Below, piece after piece: positions 40,912 through 50,513 of a stretch of DNA of 64,000 nucleotides; the stretch's first letter is position 1; the number at the start of each line of letters is the position of its first letter. Made by a program: the position numbers and the translations under genes. The DNA lies in NCBI GenBank assembly GCA_951828515.1, contig OX639992.1:5186217-5250216 (forward strand), given 5' to 3'. The notes beneath the pieces were generated by a model. It was not told the origin of the DNA. It did not search any database and saw nothing but the letters and a program-made list of their open reading frames with translations. This DNA comes from an uncultured Poribacteria bacterium (GTDB taxonomy: Bacteria > Poribacteria > WGA-4E > WGA-3G).

Positions 40912-42765
40912 ATGCAGTTAGAGCGGATCCGCCTTAAGGCTTTCGGCTGTTTCCAACAGCGCGATTTTGATCTTCACAACGGCATCAATCTCATTTTCGG
41001 TCCCAATTTCAGTGGGAAAAGCACGCTTGTCAATGCGATCTTTTTTGCATTAACCGGAAAACCGATTGTCCCACGCGTGGATACCTCCGCCATAAAAAAT
41101 GCCAAAGCCTATAGTGGCACAGCGGGTCTCCAATTCATCGTAGATGGTGAACGCTATCAACTCTACCGAGCGACAGGGAAACGTATCCAACTCCGTTCAG
41201 AAAAAAACGGCGCGTGGCAGGTGCTTTTCGACGAAAAACGTGTCAAGGTGACAGAAGCGATGTTGCAAGAGCAATTCGGCATTATGCACGAGCAGCTTGC
41301 CCTCACCACTTTTCTCCGCGAAGGCGAGATTTTTGAATTCCTTGCCCGCCAATCCACAACTCGACGCGATATTCTTCATACACTCCTCGGTATTGACAGG
41401 CTCATTGAAGTCCGGGAGCGGTTCATTGACACACGTCGTATAGCGAAACGTGAACAGGGGAGAATTCGGGCACATCAGAATAGTTTACGATTCAATGCAC
41501 AGCACGTGGATCAAGCCGAAATCGAACGCATTGAAGAGAAGTTGAAGGGCTTAGAAGCCGCTTACGGTGCAGAAACGGGGGATACCGCGTTAATCGCAGA
41601 ATGGCTACAGCACCAGAGCCGCTTGCAAAAGCGACTGGACACGCTCACACGCGAGCAGCACGAGGCATTAAGCGGTTTCAACGATGTCACGCATCTGCGC
41701 GAGATGATAACTAAAGTCGAAACTGGTATTCAGGAATCCGCCGGATTAGAGACAAAACGGGAGGCACTTATACAACAGATTGGTAGCCTTGAGTCGCAGA
41801 TTGCGGCATTGACAAATGTCTGCAACACCCTCCAAGTCCTGATTGAGAGCGATGAACGGCACTGTCCAACCTGTTATCAGGAGGTTGAGCGTGAGGTCGT
41901 TCAACAGATTATTGACGAAAAGGAAACTGAAAAATCGGAGCGTCGTACCGAACTGGATACCCACAAGCAATCATTGGAGACAGAAACTGAGAATTTAAAG
42001 AGTCGGCGTGAGCTTGAACAACGGTTACAGACTTTTCGAGGACTTTTAACACGATTTGAACAGCATTCCGGCGAAATTGGGGAAATTCAGAGTGAACTCA
42101 GTGATCTGACTTCCCGATTAACGGAGAGAGGTATCCTAAAAAATGAACGGTTGCCTGCTGAAACACCTACAGATTTAGACAAACCCAAGTTGAAATCCCA
42201 AATTGATCAGGAGCGGAAACGTCTGGACCAACTCAAGCAACAAGAGGCTGTCCGTTTAGATAGACTTGGCGCGCTCCAGCGAGCCAACAGAGATGCCGCT
42301 AAGGTTGAAAGGACACTCCTGAGTTTAGAACTCGCTTGCGCTGGGGTTGACAAAACCATCGAAACCCTCCAACGTCAGATCCTCAAACCCGCTGAAGAGG
42401 AGTTGCATCACTGGCTCGAAAAAATGGATCTTTTCGGGCAGACCCGAATTGACCTGCAACGCCAACATTTGCTCCCTTCGCTCACGATAGATGGTGTCGA
42501 TCGGAGTTTGATGTTGCTCAGTGGCAGTGAAAAGATGTTCCTCTATCTCTGCTTCAAAGTTGCCCTTGCCAAGGTATTAGGCAACCCCGGCTTCTTTGTC
42601 TTCGACGATCCGACGCTCCACTTAGATGAAGAACGAAAGGCGTTGATGGTGGATTTTATCCGTCAACTCGCTGAAGAACATCAGGTCGTTGTGACGAGTT
42701 ATGATGAAGATGTCCGTTTAGGGCTTGAAGGTGCGAATCTCATTGAGATGACCAGAGAAGCATAG
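40912..42765 (+). CDS. Compact Rad50/SbcC-like ATPase with zinc hook
   Basis: 617 aa. It starts at the ATG directly behind the small ORF's stop. Walker A 'FGPNFSGKSTLVNAIF' (about 31), a coiled coil with zinc hook 'HCPTCYQEVE' (about 316), a second coil, then the signature 'LLSGSEKMFLYLCFK' (about 534) and Walker B 'FFVFDDPTLHLDEE' (about 560). The order matches Rad50/SbcC ATPases, which bind DNA ends and regulate Mre11/SbcD nuclease, but the arms are much shorter than in SbcC (about 1000 residues). No SbcD/Mre11 gene is nearby. It may work with the 68-residue ORF or with an unlinked nuclease. Confidence 0.85.
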   Translation: MQLERIRLKAFGCFQQRDFDLHNGINLIFGPNFSGKSTLVNAIFFALTGKPIVPRVDTSAIKNAKAYSGTAGLQFIVDGERYQLYRATGKRIQLRSEKNGAWQVLFDEKRVKVTEAMLQEQFGIMHEQLALTTFLREGEIFEFLARQSTTRRDILHTLLGIDRLIEVRERFIDTRRIAKREQGRIRAHQNSLRFNAQHVDQAEIERIEEKLKGLEAAYGAETGDTALIAEWLQHQSRLQKRLDTLTREQHEALSGFNDVTHLREMITKVETGIQESAGLETKREALIQQIGSLESQIAALTNVCNTLQVLIESDERHCPTCYQEVEREVVQQIIDEKETEKSERRTELDTHKQSLETETENLKSRRELEQRLQTFRGLLTRFEQHSGEIGEIQSELSDLTSRLTERGILKNERLPAETPTDLDKPKLKSQIDQERKRLDQLKQQEAVRLDRLGALQRANRDAAKVERTLLSLELACAGVDKTIETLQRQILKPAEEELHHWLEKMDLFGQTRIDLQRQHLLPSLTIDGVDRSLMLLSGSEKMFLYLCFKVALAKVLGNPGFFVFDDPTLHLDEERKALMVDFIRQLAEEHQVVVTSYDEDVRLGLEGANLIEMTREA

Positions 42766-42839
42766 GCAGATCTGAAGTTGACTTCATTTTCTCCAATAGG
42801 ATACACTTAATTCCATATCACGCCACCGATGAGGAAACA

Positions 42840-44040
42840 ATGAAAACGTTTGGGACCGAAGGCCCCGTATCCCCAGAGAAAAACTACGTTGTTAGCCGGA
42901 CAGATGAACTCACCGACTTTATTGATCGAGTCAAACAGGGAAAATACCTTGTTATTTTCGCACCGCGCCAAACCGGCAAAACCACGTTTTTTCAAGTAGC
43001 CCTAAACACACTCGTAACTGAGGAGCCAATCTATTTCCCTATATCCCTAAATTTCGAGACCTATGAAGATTGTTCCCCTTCCGAATACAGACGAAGTTGG
43101 ACAAGCCTTCACCCCTGAAGTTATCGAAAATCTCCACAGACAGACTGCTGGACAACCCTTTCTCGTCAACCGATGCGCCCAAATTCTCACAACAGAACTG
43201 GATATCCCAAAGACCGAGCCGATCACGATGGGGCACTTCTCAAATGCACACACGCGGCTCCTTCGTGAACAGAATCGCAATATTCAGCACCTGCTGACCA
43301 ATATCCGCAGAGACCCGCGCTTCGAAAGAATCCTGATGCAGATCACCTCCTACGATGAAGGCGTGGCTTTCAACTTGGACACTGAAATTATCAGCGAACT
43401 CGTTACGTATGGCGTGATTGAGGAAGATACTGGGGGTGTGTGTAAGATTGTTAACCCAATCTATCAGTTCCGTATCATGCAGGCATTCAAGCAACCCATT
43501 AACGGCTTAGAGCGGGAATACCTTCCGGAAGATACCCGCGCCGGCTTCCGCGATTACCTTACACCTGATGGACACATCCAGATGCAATCCCTCTTGGACA
43601 ACTTTAAGGATTTTATCGCTCGCGCGGGTTTCAGAATCCTGCAAATCCCAGACACACCCCATGAATATGTTGGACAGTATCTCCTCTTCGCTTATCTCGA
43701 CCAGTTTGTCCGCATCGTTGGCGGTGATATGTATCTTGAAGTCCAAACCGGGCGCGGCAGGATGGACCTGCTCATTCTCCACAACGCCCGCAAGTATGTG
43801 GTTGAAACGAAAATTTGGGAGGGGGATCTGCTCTATGAAGCGGGTAAACAGCAACTCGCGAAGTATCTCAGCATAGAAAATGCGGAAGAAGGCTATTATG
43901 TGGTCTTCGATCATCGCAAAAACCCCGAACCTCGGGTAGAAACGCAAACATTACAGAACTTGACGATTCGGAGTTATGTCATTCTTGTGGTGCAAGAACG
44001 TCCTTCAGCTGCAACACTCCATGGACAGAAAACACCATAA
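42840..44040 (+). pseudogene. ATPase/PD-(D/E)XK nuclease paralogue with internal deletion
   Basis: The start (ATG behind GAGGAAACA) gives 'TFGTEGPVSPEKNYVVSRTD' and Walker A 'APRQTGKTTFF', matching the protein at 17533. After 'FETYEDCSPSEY' (about 43087) the frame breaks; a second frame resumes with 'TDEVGQAFTPEVIE', which aligns about 130 residues further on. The missing part contains the Walker B region. The C-terminal nuclease domain is intact ('GRGRMDLLILHN', 'YVVETKIW'). The join 'GAATACAGACGAAG' is consistent with a deletion between short ACA/TACA repeats. The first frame ends soon after the join, so the ATPase is lost. Confidence 0.8.
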
Positions 44041-44056
44041 AAAAGGAGACAAATTC

Positions 44057-46273
44057 GTGAAAGCATTATTATATACTACCACCACGCTACTTGTTCTCAT
44101 GATGCTCACATTTTTATCTAATAGTTTTGCCGAAAATATAGTGCCTAAGAATGTGGTGCGGCTCATCTATTTTACCCCACGTGACCGTGCGCCGCAGCCA
44201 GATATGAACGCAAAACTGGATATGCTGATGAAAGACATACAGCAATTTTATGACGATGAGATGGAACGTCACGGGTTTGGTAGAAAAACCTTCCACCTCG
44301 AAACCGATGCTAGTGGTAACGCTGTGGTACATCGTGTAAGCGGGCAGTTCGCGGATACGTATTACCATCAGCAAACTTGGAACAAAGTTTGGGAGGAAGT
44401 CGATCACCAATTTGATACATCGCAGCATATCTATTTTACGGTTGTAGATATAAGTAGCGGGCATCTGGGACCGGATGGCACTGGGCACGGAACTGTGTGT
44501 GGACGCGGAGGTGCCTACAGTGAGGGTGGAAGGGTACTGGTTGCTGTTTCCGGGGATTGTTTTGAGGGCGAAAATGGCTTCGCCATCGCTGCTCACGAAC
44601 TCGGACACGCTTTCGGCTTATTCCACGACTTTAGAAGTAGTACGTATCTCATGTCTTACGGGATCAACCGAACGGAATTATCAGAATGTGCTGCTGAATG
44701 GTTAGATGTCCATCACTATTTTAACGCTATCGGCAATAGGGCAAACCAACGAGACGCTTTGATCCAAATACATCACATCAAAGCATCGCCCCCAGATTTC
44801 ATCAGTTTCGACTTTACGGTTACCGATGTTGATGGCATGCATCAAATCCAATTGCATACACCAGCAACCACAGCAGCGACACACGAGGCACCTGGAGAAC
44901 CCCACTTGATTGGTTGCCAACGCTTTGAAGGACAACGCAACCGTGTAAACTTTGAGAGCATCGTTCAGTTAGGAGTCGTTGAAGTGACGGAAAACACAGA
45001 ATTCATACTCCAGGTGATAGATGTGCAAGGTAACTTCAAACGACAAGCGTTTCAGATAGATGTGACGCAGTATCTACCATCGCCTAAAGTTATCTCTATT
45101 CCAGATAAGAATCTCGCCACAGCCGTGCGGCAACATCTCAACATGGCAGCGAATGCCCCAATCACACAACACGATATGCTACGACTCATAGAGTTTCGGG
45201 GCAGCAAAGCACCCCTAAAAGACCTCACCGGACTTGAATATGCGAAGAACCTAAAGCATTTCTCACATTTCTACGGGCAAATTTCTGACTTAACCCCCTT
45301 AGCAGGGTTAACAGAGTTACAGTATTTAGGGCTCGTTGGGTGTCAAATTCGGGACATCACACCCCTGGCAGAACTGACAAATTTGACGTGGTTAGATCTT
45401 TACGAAAATAACATTAGCGATATATCACCGCTCGCAAACTTGACACAGCTCCAAATCTTACAGATGTATCAGAATAACATCAGCGATCTAACGCCACTTA
45501 TAGCATTGACGCAACTCAGAAGTTTAGCCCTTGAGGATAATCTGATTCGCGACATCACACCCCTTGCAGGATTAAAACAACTCAGAACCTTATTGTTCGG
45601 AAATTTCACTCCCTATTTGCCCAACAATAACCAAATTAGTGACATCACACCGCTTGCAGAATTAGTAAATCTTGAATTTTTAAACCTTCGATATAATCGA
45701 ATCAGTAACATCACACCTTTGGCGGGACTGACACAATTAAGGCAGTTATGGCTCGAAGGCAATCAAATTAGCGATGTAGCCCCGCTTGTAGGATTAATAA
45801 ATCTCGAAAAGTTACTGCTCGAAGGAAATCCGATTTGGGATGCCACTGCGCTTCAGCCCCTTATCGAAAAGAAACGAGATTTGGAAATTGATATAGATCC
45901 GACTTATATCCATATTACGGGACCATGGCTCTGGATGATAGCCCCTACATCCCCCGGGCAAGGCGGTGCTGCATCAATAGATGTCGATTCCCTCGCAGCT
46001 GCCAATCAAGGGACTATCACTGAAGCCTATATAGCGAAGAACGGCGCGACCCCTGGCGACCGACTCGGACGTTTGACGTGGGCACCTGCTGAAATTCGCG
46101 ATGTATACTTCGGCTACTGGAGTGATAATGTCACAGATGTCGTCCATCGACTCGGTTGGTCGGACGGGGATGTGAACCATCACTCGTCTTATGCACTCAT
46201 CACTCTTAACTCTGCAACCGCGCGAAAGAATGTTCAGATGCGCGTTGGAAGTGACGATGCCGTCAAACGATGA
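44057..46273 (+). CDS. Secreted zinc metalloprotease with leucine-rich repeats (5' part of a frameshifted gene)
   Basis: 738 aa from GTG eight nt behind AAGGAG; upstream codons in the frame belong to the preceding pseudogene. A signal peptide (ends near NSFAE) is followed by a zincin domain with 'AAHELGHAFGLFHDF' (HExxHxxGxxHD, about residue 180) and a Met-turn 'YLMSYG'. An unassigned middle leads to about nine internalin-type LRRs of 22 residues (about 390-600, 'ISDITPLAELVNLEFLNLRY'). The chain ends abruptly at 'VGSDDAVKR'. The next frame continues as a dockerin-like segment, so the stop is caused by a single extra A at 46265-46267. The ancestral protein is 44057-46778. Confidence 0.82.
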   Translation: MKALLYTTTTLLVLMMLTFLSNSFAENIVPKNVVRLIYFTPRDRAPQPDMNAKLDMLMKDIQQFYDDEMERHGFGRKTFHLETDASGNAVVHRVSGQFADTYYHQQTWNKVWEEVDHQFDTSQHIYFTVVDISSGHLGPDGTGHGTVCGRGGAYSEGGRVLVAVSGDCFEGENGFAIAAHELGHAFGLFHDFRSSTYLMSYGINRTELSECAAEWLDVHHYFNAIGNRANQRDALIQIHHIKASPPDFISFDFTVTDVDGMHQIQLHTPATTAATHEAPGEPHLIGCQRFEGQRNRVNFESIVQLGVVEVTENTEFILQVIDVQGNFKRQAFQIDVTQYLPSPKVISIPDKNLATAVRQHLNMAANAPITQHDMLRLIEFRGSKAPLKDLTGLEYAKNLKHFSHFYGQISDLTPLAGLTELQYLGLVGCQIRDITPLAELTNLTWLDLYENNISDISPLANLTQLQILQMYQNNISDLTPLIALTQLRSLALEDNLIRDITPLAGLKQLRTLLFGNFTPYLPNNNQISDITPLAELVNLEFLNLRYNRISNITPLAGLTQLRQLWLEGNQISDVAPLVGLINLEKLLLEGNPIWDATALQPLIEKKRDLEIDIDPTYIHITGPWLWMIAPTSPGQGGAASIDVDSLAAANQGTITEAYIAKNGATPGDRLGRLTWAPAEIRDVYFGYWSDNVTDVVHRLGWSDGDVNHHSSYALITLNSATARKNVQMRVGSDDAVKR

Positions 46274-46778
46274 TATCGTCAATATCCAAGATCTTGTCTT
46301 GGTTGTGGGGGCATTCGGAAGCGGCACGGCTGCTGCCCCGACGTTACATCTACAGGCTATCGGAGGTTTTGATGCATTAGAGGTGCAGCACTTGCTTACG
46401 CAAGCCCGAGAAATGTCCCTCACGGATCCTGCCTATTTGCGTGGTATTGCTGTGTTGGAGCAACTCCTTGCGCAGTTAGTGCCGACAGAAACAGCACTTT
46501 TGTCTAACTATCCCAACCCGTTTAATCCAGAGACGTGGATACCTTATCAGTTGGCAAAACCTGCGGATGTCACGCTGCGCATTTATGCTGCCAATGGTGT
46601 GTTAGTGCGGACCTTAGCATTGGGACATCAACCTGCCGGTATCTATAAGAGTCGGAGCCGCGCGGCATATTGGGATGGGAAAAATGATGTCGGTGAACCG
46701 GTGGCGAGTGGTATCTATTTTTATACCCTAACCGCAGGGGATTTCGCTGCCACGCGCAAGATGTTGATAATGAAGTAA
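46266..46778 (+). pseudogene. Dockerin-like plus FlgD-like C-terminus, displaced by the frameshift
   Basis: The +1 frame reads 'NDDIVNIQDLVLVVGAFGSG', a dockerin-type calcium loop. A linker 'QLVPTETALLSNYPNPFNPE' leads into a FlgD-Ig-like domain 'TLRIYAANGVLVRTLALG' and 'VASGIYFYTLTAGDFAATRK' ending 'MLIMK'. This is the usual C-terminal sorting module after LRR regions. No start codon with a ribosome-binding site precedes it. Removing one A from the AAA run at 46265 restores the continuous reading frame with the LRR part. Confidence 0.75.
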
Positions 46779-46802
46779 CCTTTGCTTCTGTAGTTTTTAT
46801 AT

Positions 46803-46834
46803 GGCGAGGTTCCCGTGCCTCGCCTTTCTCTTTC
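46803..46834 (+). terminator. Terminator between convergent genes
   Basis: GGCGAGG/CCTCGCC stem with an 8-nt loop and TTTCTCTTTC after it. It serves the LRR gene and may act in reverse for the minus-strand gene as well. It shares the GCGAGG/CCTCGC core with the repeats at 16392 and 29395. Confidence 0.7.
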
Positions 46835-46856
46835 ATATCGAAGAACGGATAGTCAC

Positions 46857-48251
46857 CTAAAACCGTTCAAGGTAAATATCCCCGTTATCTTGCTGGGTGT
46901 TGCTCCAGACAACAACCCATTTTCCCGCTCCAACAGTTACCACAAACGGCGGATAATGTTTCCCCTCACTTGTAGAAATAGCAACCCCGTTTCTTTCCGA
47001 CAAGTATTTGCCTTCTAAATTGATTTGCTGGCGATAAATAGCATCGCTGCTCTCTTCACCAAAATCCTCTCTATAATCTAACCACACCACAGAGAAACGG
47101 TTCTCCGCGGTTCGGACGATGAAAGGCTTGTCCTGATGTCCACCGGCTGTGCAAAGCTGGATACCATCCTGCTCCCAGACGCGGGTTCCATCGGCGCGGA
47201 TACGCTGCATATATAAATCCGAATAGACATCACGTTCATCTCGCCAGACGACGATGAAACCGCCTTTACCGTCGTTCTCAACCGAAGCATGCTTCTGAAT
47301 ACCCGGTGCGGTGCAAATAGGAACACCCGTCTCCTGCCACAATTTATGACCGTCAGGTGCAACCCGTTGGGCGTAAAGTTGGTCGTTGATAAAATTTTCG
47401 TAAATCTGCCACAGGACAATAAACCCACCTTCACCGTCAGCAATCACCCTCGGTTCGCCTTGCGTCCCTTCTGCTGGCGAAATGAGGCGCGGCGCGTCCC
47501 ACAACGGTTTTGCATCTAAACTGAGTCGGTATGCCATAATGTGCCAAGCGTCATACCCGATGACATCCCACCAAACGATATAAAAACCACCCGTCCCGTC
47601 TGCAAGCAGAATCGGATCGCTCTGGAGGGATTCTGATGGAAAAACGGGTATTCCGTCAGGTTCCCACATCGTTTCGCCTTTGGGATTGATCCGTTGGATG
47701 TACAGATCTTGGAATTCGGAACTTCGGCGTTCATCTTCCCAAACGCAGATGGCTCCGCCTTCACCGTCGCTCATAATCGCTTGTGTCGATTGATCTGCCC
47801 CGTTTACGCAGACAGGTATACCATCTGTTTGCCAAAGCGTATCACCCTCAAGGTTCACCGCTTGTGCGTAGATATCCCAATTGCTTCTGGTGCGTCTGTC
47901 GTTCCAAACAACGATCGCGTGTTGTTCGTGTCGAATCATTCGTAAACGCCGCTGATTCCTACCTGCTTTGCAGATTGCGACACCATTTTCTTCCCAACGC
48001 GCAGTGCCACGGCTATCAACGCGTTGCGCGTAGACATCCCAATCCTTACCTGTACGGTAATCCTCCCACATAACAATGACACCACCTTCACCATCGTCCA
48101 CGACCCATGGGAGGAATTGTCCATCTTTCGCTGTTGAGACAGGGATCTCAGCCGAGGAAGATCTGCAGAGTGTGCAAAAGCCTGCAAGTAGGAGAAGCAT
48201 TACCGCTGATAGCAATTGGCTCAATCGGTGAAAAGCACTTTGGGTGTCCAT
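46857..48251 (-). CDS. Secreted repetitive beta-propeller-like protein
   Basis: 464 aa from the ATG at 48251; the frame is open to 48296 but would overlap sixA further. A signal peptide of about 30 residues ends near SSSAE. The rest is about seven repeats of roughly 55 residues with 'DGEGGVIVMWEDYRTGKDWD', 'DIYAQAVNLEGDTLWQTDG', 'DGEGGAICVWEDERRSSEFQ', 'DGKGGFIVVWRDERDVYSDL' and so on, each pairing a D-G-x-G-G strand with a 'Y.QR....G...W...G' strand. This looks like a propeller or solenoid; no catalytic residues are evident. Its start overlaps the sixA stop by about 30 bp, suggesting translational coupling. Confidence 0.7.
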   Translation of the reverse strand: MDTQSAFHRLSQLLSAVMLLLLAGFCTLCRSSSAEIPVSTAKDGQFLPWVVDDGEGGVIVMWEDYRTGKDWDVYAQRVDSRGTARWEENGVAICKAGRNQRRLRMIRHEQHAIVVWNDRRTRSNWDIYAQAVNLEGDTLWQTDGIPVCVNGADQSTQAIMSDGEGGAICVWEDERRSSEFQDLYIQRINPKGETMWEPDGIPVFPSESLQSDPILLADGTGGFYIVWWDVIGYDAWHIMAYRLSLDAKPLWDAPRLISPAEGTQGEPRVIADGEGGFIVLWQIYENFINDQLYAQRVAPDGHKLWQETGVPICTAPGIQKHASVENDGKGGFIVVWRDERDVYSDLYMQRIRADGTRVWEQDGIQLCTAGGHQDKPFIVRTAENRFSVVWLDYREDFGEESSDAIYRQQINLEGKYLSERNGVAISTSEGKHYPPFVVTVGAGKWVVVWSNTQQDNGDIYLERF

Positions 48252-48718
48252 AAGTTGACTAAAGTTCCTGCTGTATCCAGGTTCAGTGTTTCCCATTGCT
48301 GGATGGGGAGTTCAATATGTGCCAGTGCCGCGGTTGGCATCCGCCTAATCTGTCCAGTCAAGCAGCCTACGAGTTGTTCCATCGTTGGGTTGTGTCCTAC
48401 GACCATAACGCATTCATATTTGTCTGGTAATGCTTGTAATGTTTCATAGTAGATACCGGGGACGGTATCATAAAACCTGTCTAATTTTTTGACTTTCCCC
48501 GTATAACCGCACGTTTTTGCTACTCTGCTCGCTGTTTTTCTCGCACGTCTTGCTGATGAAGTGAGGATCCTGCCGGGAATTAACCCTTGTTCTCGTAGGT
48601 GTTCCCCTATGCGTGGTGCATCCCGTTTACCTCGTGCATTGAGAGGTCGGTCGTAATCAGAGCGTTCTGGATAATTCCAACTGGATTTGGCATGCCGTAG
48701 AATCAAGAGCGTTTTCAT
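48221..48718 (-). CDS. sixA: Phosphohistidine phosphatase SixA
   Basis: 165 aa histidine phosphatase of branch 1. The catalytic RHG-type motif is 'LLILRHAKSSWN' (H9), followed by 'DRPLNARGKRDAPRIG', 'LTSSARRARKTA' and the second histidine in 'VMVVGHNPTMEQL'. The length and order match SixA, which removes phosphate from histidine-containing phosphotransfer domains. The start ATG is placed by a dispersed leader repeat with CAAGG. The downstream secreted propeller gene overlaps by about 30 bp. Confidence 0.88.
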   Translation of the reverse strand: MKTLLILRHAKSSWNYPERSDYDRPLNARGKRDAPRIGEHLREQGLIPGRILTSSARRARKTASRVAKTCGYTGKVKKLDRFYDTVPGIYYETLQALPDKYECVMVVGHNPTMEQLVGCLTGQIRRMPTAALAHIELPIQQWETLNLDTAGTLVNLWTPKVLFTD

Positions 48719-48752
48719 TTTTTAATTTTACCTTGCGGTTCGGTGAGGTGGG
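48719..48752 (-). repeat. Dispersed leader repeat before sixA
   Basis: Read on the minus strand it gives CACCTCACCGAACCGCAAGG and then TAAAATTAAAAA directly before the ATG, matching the copies upstream of mutS2 and at 50562. Confidence 0.6.
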
Positions 48753-48933
48753 TTAAGGAATTAAGGGCTTTGCGAATCACTCCTCATATCGTATCACAAT
48801 TGGGACGGAATGTCAATTTTTGACTTGCATTTCCAAGTCTTTTGTGATATTATTTTATAATGAGTTTGTCAACGCATTTAGGAGAATATCCGTTATAGAG
48901 TCCAATATAATTGAAACTCTGGAGGAAATAGAC

Positions 48934-49731
48934 ATGTTATTCAAGATTAACGGAATTCTCACAACACTACTCTTTGTTATGTTGCTTGGTAATATCAGTG
49001 GATGTTACGTTGATACCAGCGATACGGATGATGAGCCACCCGCTGTGCCTCGCGGTGTCAGAACCATTACAGGCGATGAACAGGTCGTCATTGAATGGTA
49101 TCCTAATGGCGAATATGACTTGGCAGGCTACACAGTGTGGCGTGGACACAACGGAACAGATTATGATGCATTAGTAGAGGTATCGGACGGTGCTACACGT
49201 TATACAGATACGACGGTGCGAAACGGGGAGACTTACTACTATGCGGTTTCTGCTTATGACATTGACGGAAACGAGAGCAAGTTGAGTCCCGAAGATGCTT
49301 GGGATACACCGCGACCAGAAGGACGGAATATCGTCCTTGATGATTACACGCTATCGCCTGAAAGAAGTGGATTCGATTTCTCACAGCCGCAGAAGGGAAG
49401 TATTCCATGGGACACACCCACAACCGATGTATATTTCGGTTTAGATACTGAAGTCAACGTCCGTTACCTCTATTCCGACAATGATACGTTTATGCAAGAT
49501 TTGGGTTATCATGAATACTTTGATGGCGTTGATATTGTTCCGGAATTTGGGTATACAACGCTATTTGTTGAGCTCATTGAAGGGCATATCTATGCTATAA
49601 ATACACCTGATGGAAACTTCGCCAAGATTCAGGTGCGCGAACTTTCTGACGATGATGTCGTTTTCGATTGGGCATACCAAATCGAGCCAGAAAACGTCCA
49701 ATTGGCACCATCCCTTAAGGTACTTCAATAA
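48934..49731 (+). CDS. Lipoprotein with fibronectin type III domain
   Basis: 265 aa from the ATG behind GGAGGAAATAGAC; upstream codons are unlikely to be used. The N-terminus is a lipoprotein signal with the lipobox 'ISGC' (C24). An FN3-like domain follows (about 32-110): 'PPAVPRGVRTITGDEQVVIE', 'YDLAGYTVWRG', 'TDTTVRNGETYYYAVSAYDI'. The C-terminal 150 residues show no recognised family. The DUF5683-like gene follows after 12 nt, so they are probably one operon, perhaps an envelope assembly. No enzymatic residues are seen. Confidence 0.75.
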   Translation: MLFKINGILTTLLFVMLLGNISGCYVDTSDTDDEPPAVPRGVRTITGDEQVVIEWYPNGEYDLAGYTVWRGHNGTDYDALVEVSDGATRYTDTTVRNGETYYYAVSAYDIDGNESKLSPEDAWDTPRPEGRNIVLDDYTLSPERSGFDFSQPQKGSIPWDTPTTDVYFGLDTEVNVRYLYSDNDTFMQDLGYHEYFDGVDIVPEFGYTTLFVELIEGHIYAINTPDGNFAKIQVRELSDDDVVFDWAYQIEPENVQLAPSLKVLQ

Positions 49732-49743
49732 GGAGTGCATTTC

Positions 49744-50388
49744 ATGCTAAAAAAAGTTGAAGCGGTATGGGTACCACGTTTATACATATTCCTTGCGTTG
49801 TTGCTTCTTTTCATTACCGGATCTGTTTCAGTAATCGCTGAAACAGCGTCCACTGATGAGAAATCTAACGTTAAAAATAACGAGACTCAACCGCTGCTGC
49901 GTAGTTATTTGAATACACCTGAGACTGAATCAGATTATCCGCTATTTCGGTCACACGCAGAACGCTACTATCCAGCACTTGATGTCCAGAAAGCGGCGAG
50001 GTTGTCGACTTTTATGCCTGGATTGGGACAAGCTTACGCCGGCAATTACACGAAAGCGACGCTTTTCCTTACTGCCGAGTTAGGGACGTTTGCTCTTGCT
50101 GGCTATAATATTGCGCGCGCCCTGCATTACAACGATCAAGGTGTTTTCGAGACAGGATTTCAAGACATACGGACGGGTGAATTCTTGACGTACGAGCAGG
50201 GACGCACTCGGATGAAGAACCACGCATTTCTCAGTGGTGTTCTTCTCGCAACCGGCATCGGAATCCACATTTGGAATATTTTTGATGCTCCGAAAACTGC
50301 CGAGGCGTATAATAATCGAAGATTTTCCGTACAGGTGCAACAAAGGGGAAATGGCATCAGTTCTCTAATCTTTACACATAGATTCTAA
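49744..50388 (+). CDS. DUF5683-like membrane protein
   Basis: 214 aa from the ATG eight nt behind AGGAG. It has an N-terminal signal or membrane segment (about 14-34). A central part reads 'KAARLSTFMPGLGQAYAGNY' followed by hydrophobic segments 'ATLFLTAELGTFALAGYNIA' and 'AFLSGVLLATGIGIHIWNIF'. The 'PGLGQ.Y.G.Y.K' pattern is characteristic of DUF5683 and of small TM2-like proteins. Function is unknown. It is coupled to the FN3 lipoprotein upstream. Confidence 0.7.
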   Translation: MLKKVEAVWVPRLYIFLALLLLFITGSVSVIAETASTDEKSNVKNNETQPLLRSYLNTPETESDYPLFRSHAERYYPALDVQKAARLSTFMPGLGQAYAGNYTKATLFLTAELGTFALAGYNIARALHYNDQGVFETGFQDIRTGEFLTYEQGRTRMKNHAFLSGVLLATGIGIHIWNIFDAPKTAEAYNNRRFSVQVQQRGNGISSLIFTHRF

Positions 50389-50513
50389 CATTTGCGGAAT
50401 AGCTGTCGGTAGTCAGAAAAAGCCGCGAGTACAGTTCGCACCTACCTGATGGTTTCTATTCTATCATAAACTTAGTGTATTGCTTGGATGTTTATGTAAT
50501 GGAGGGGTTTTGC

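Noticed and set aside
46191-46265. Independent start for the dockerin-like frame
   Set aside because: No ribosome-binding site, and the first codons duplicate the coding sequence of the LRR gene in another frame; a frameshift explains it better.
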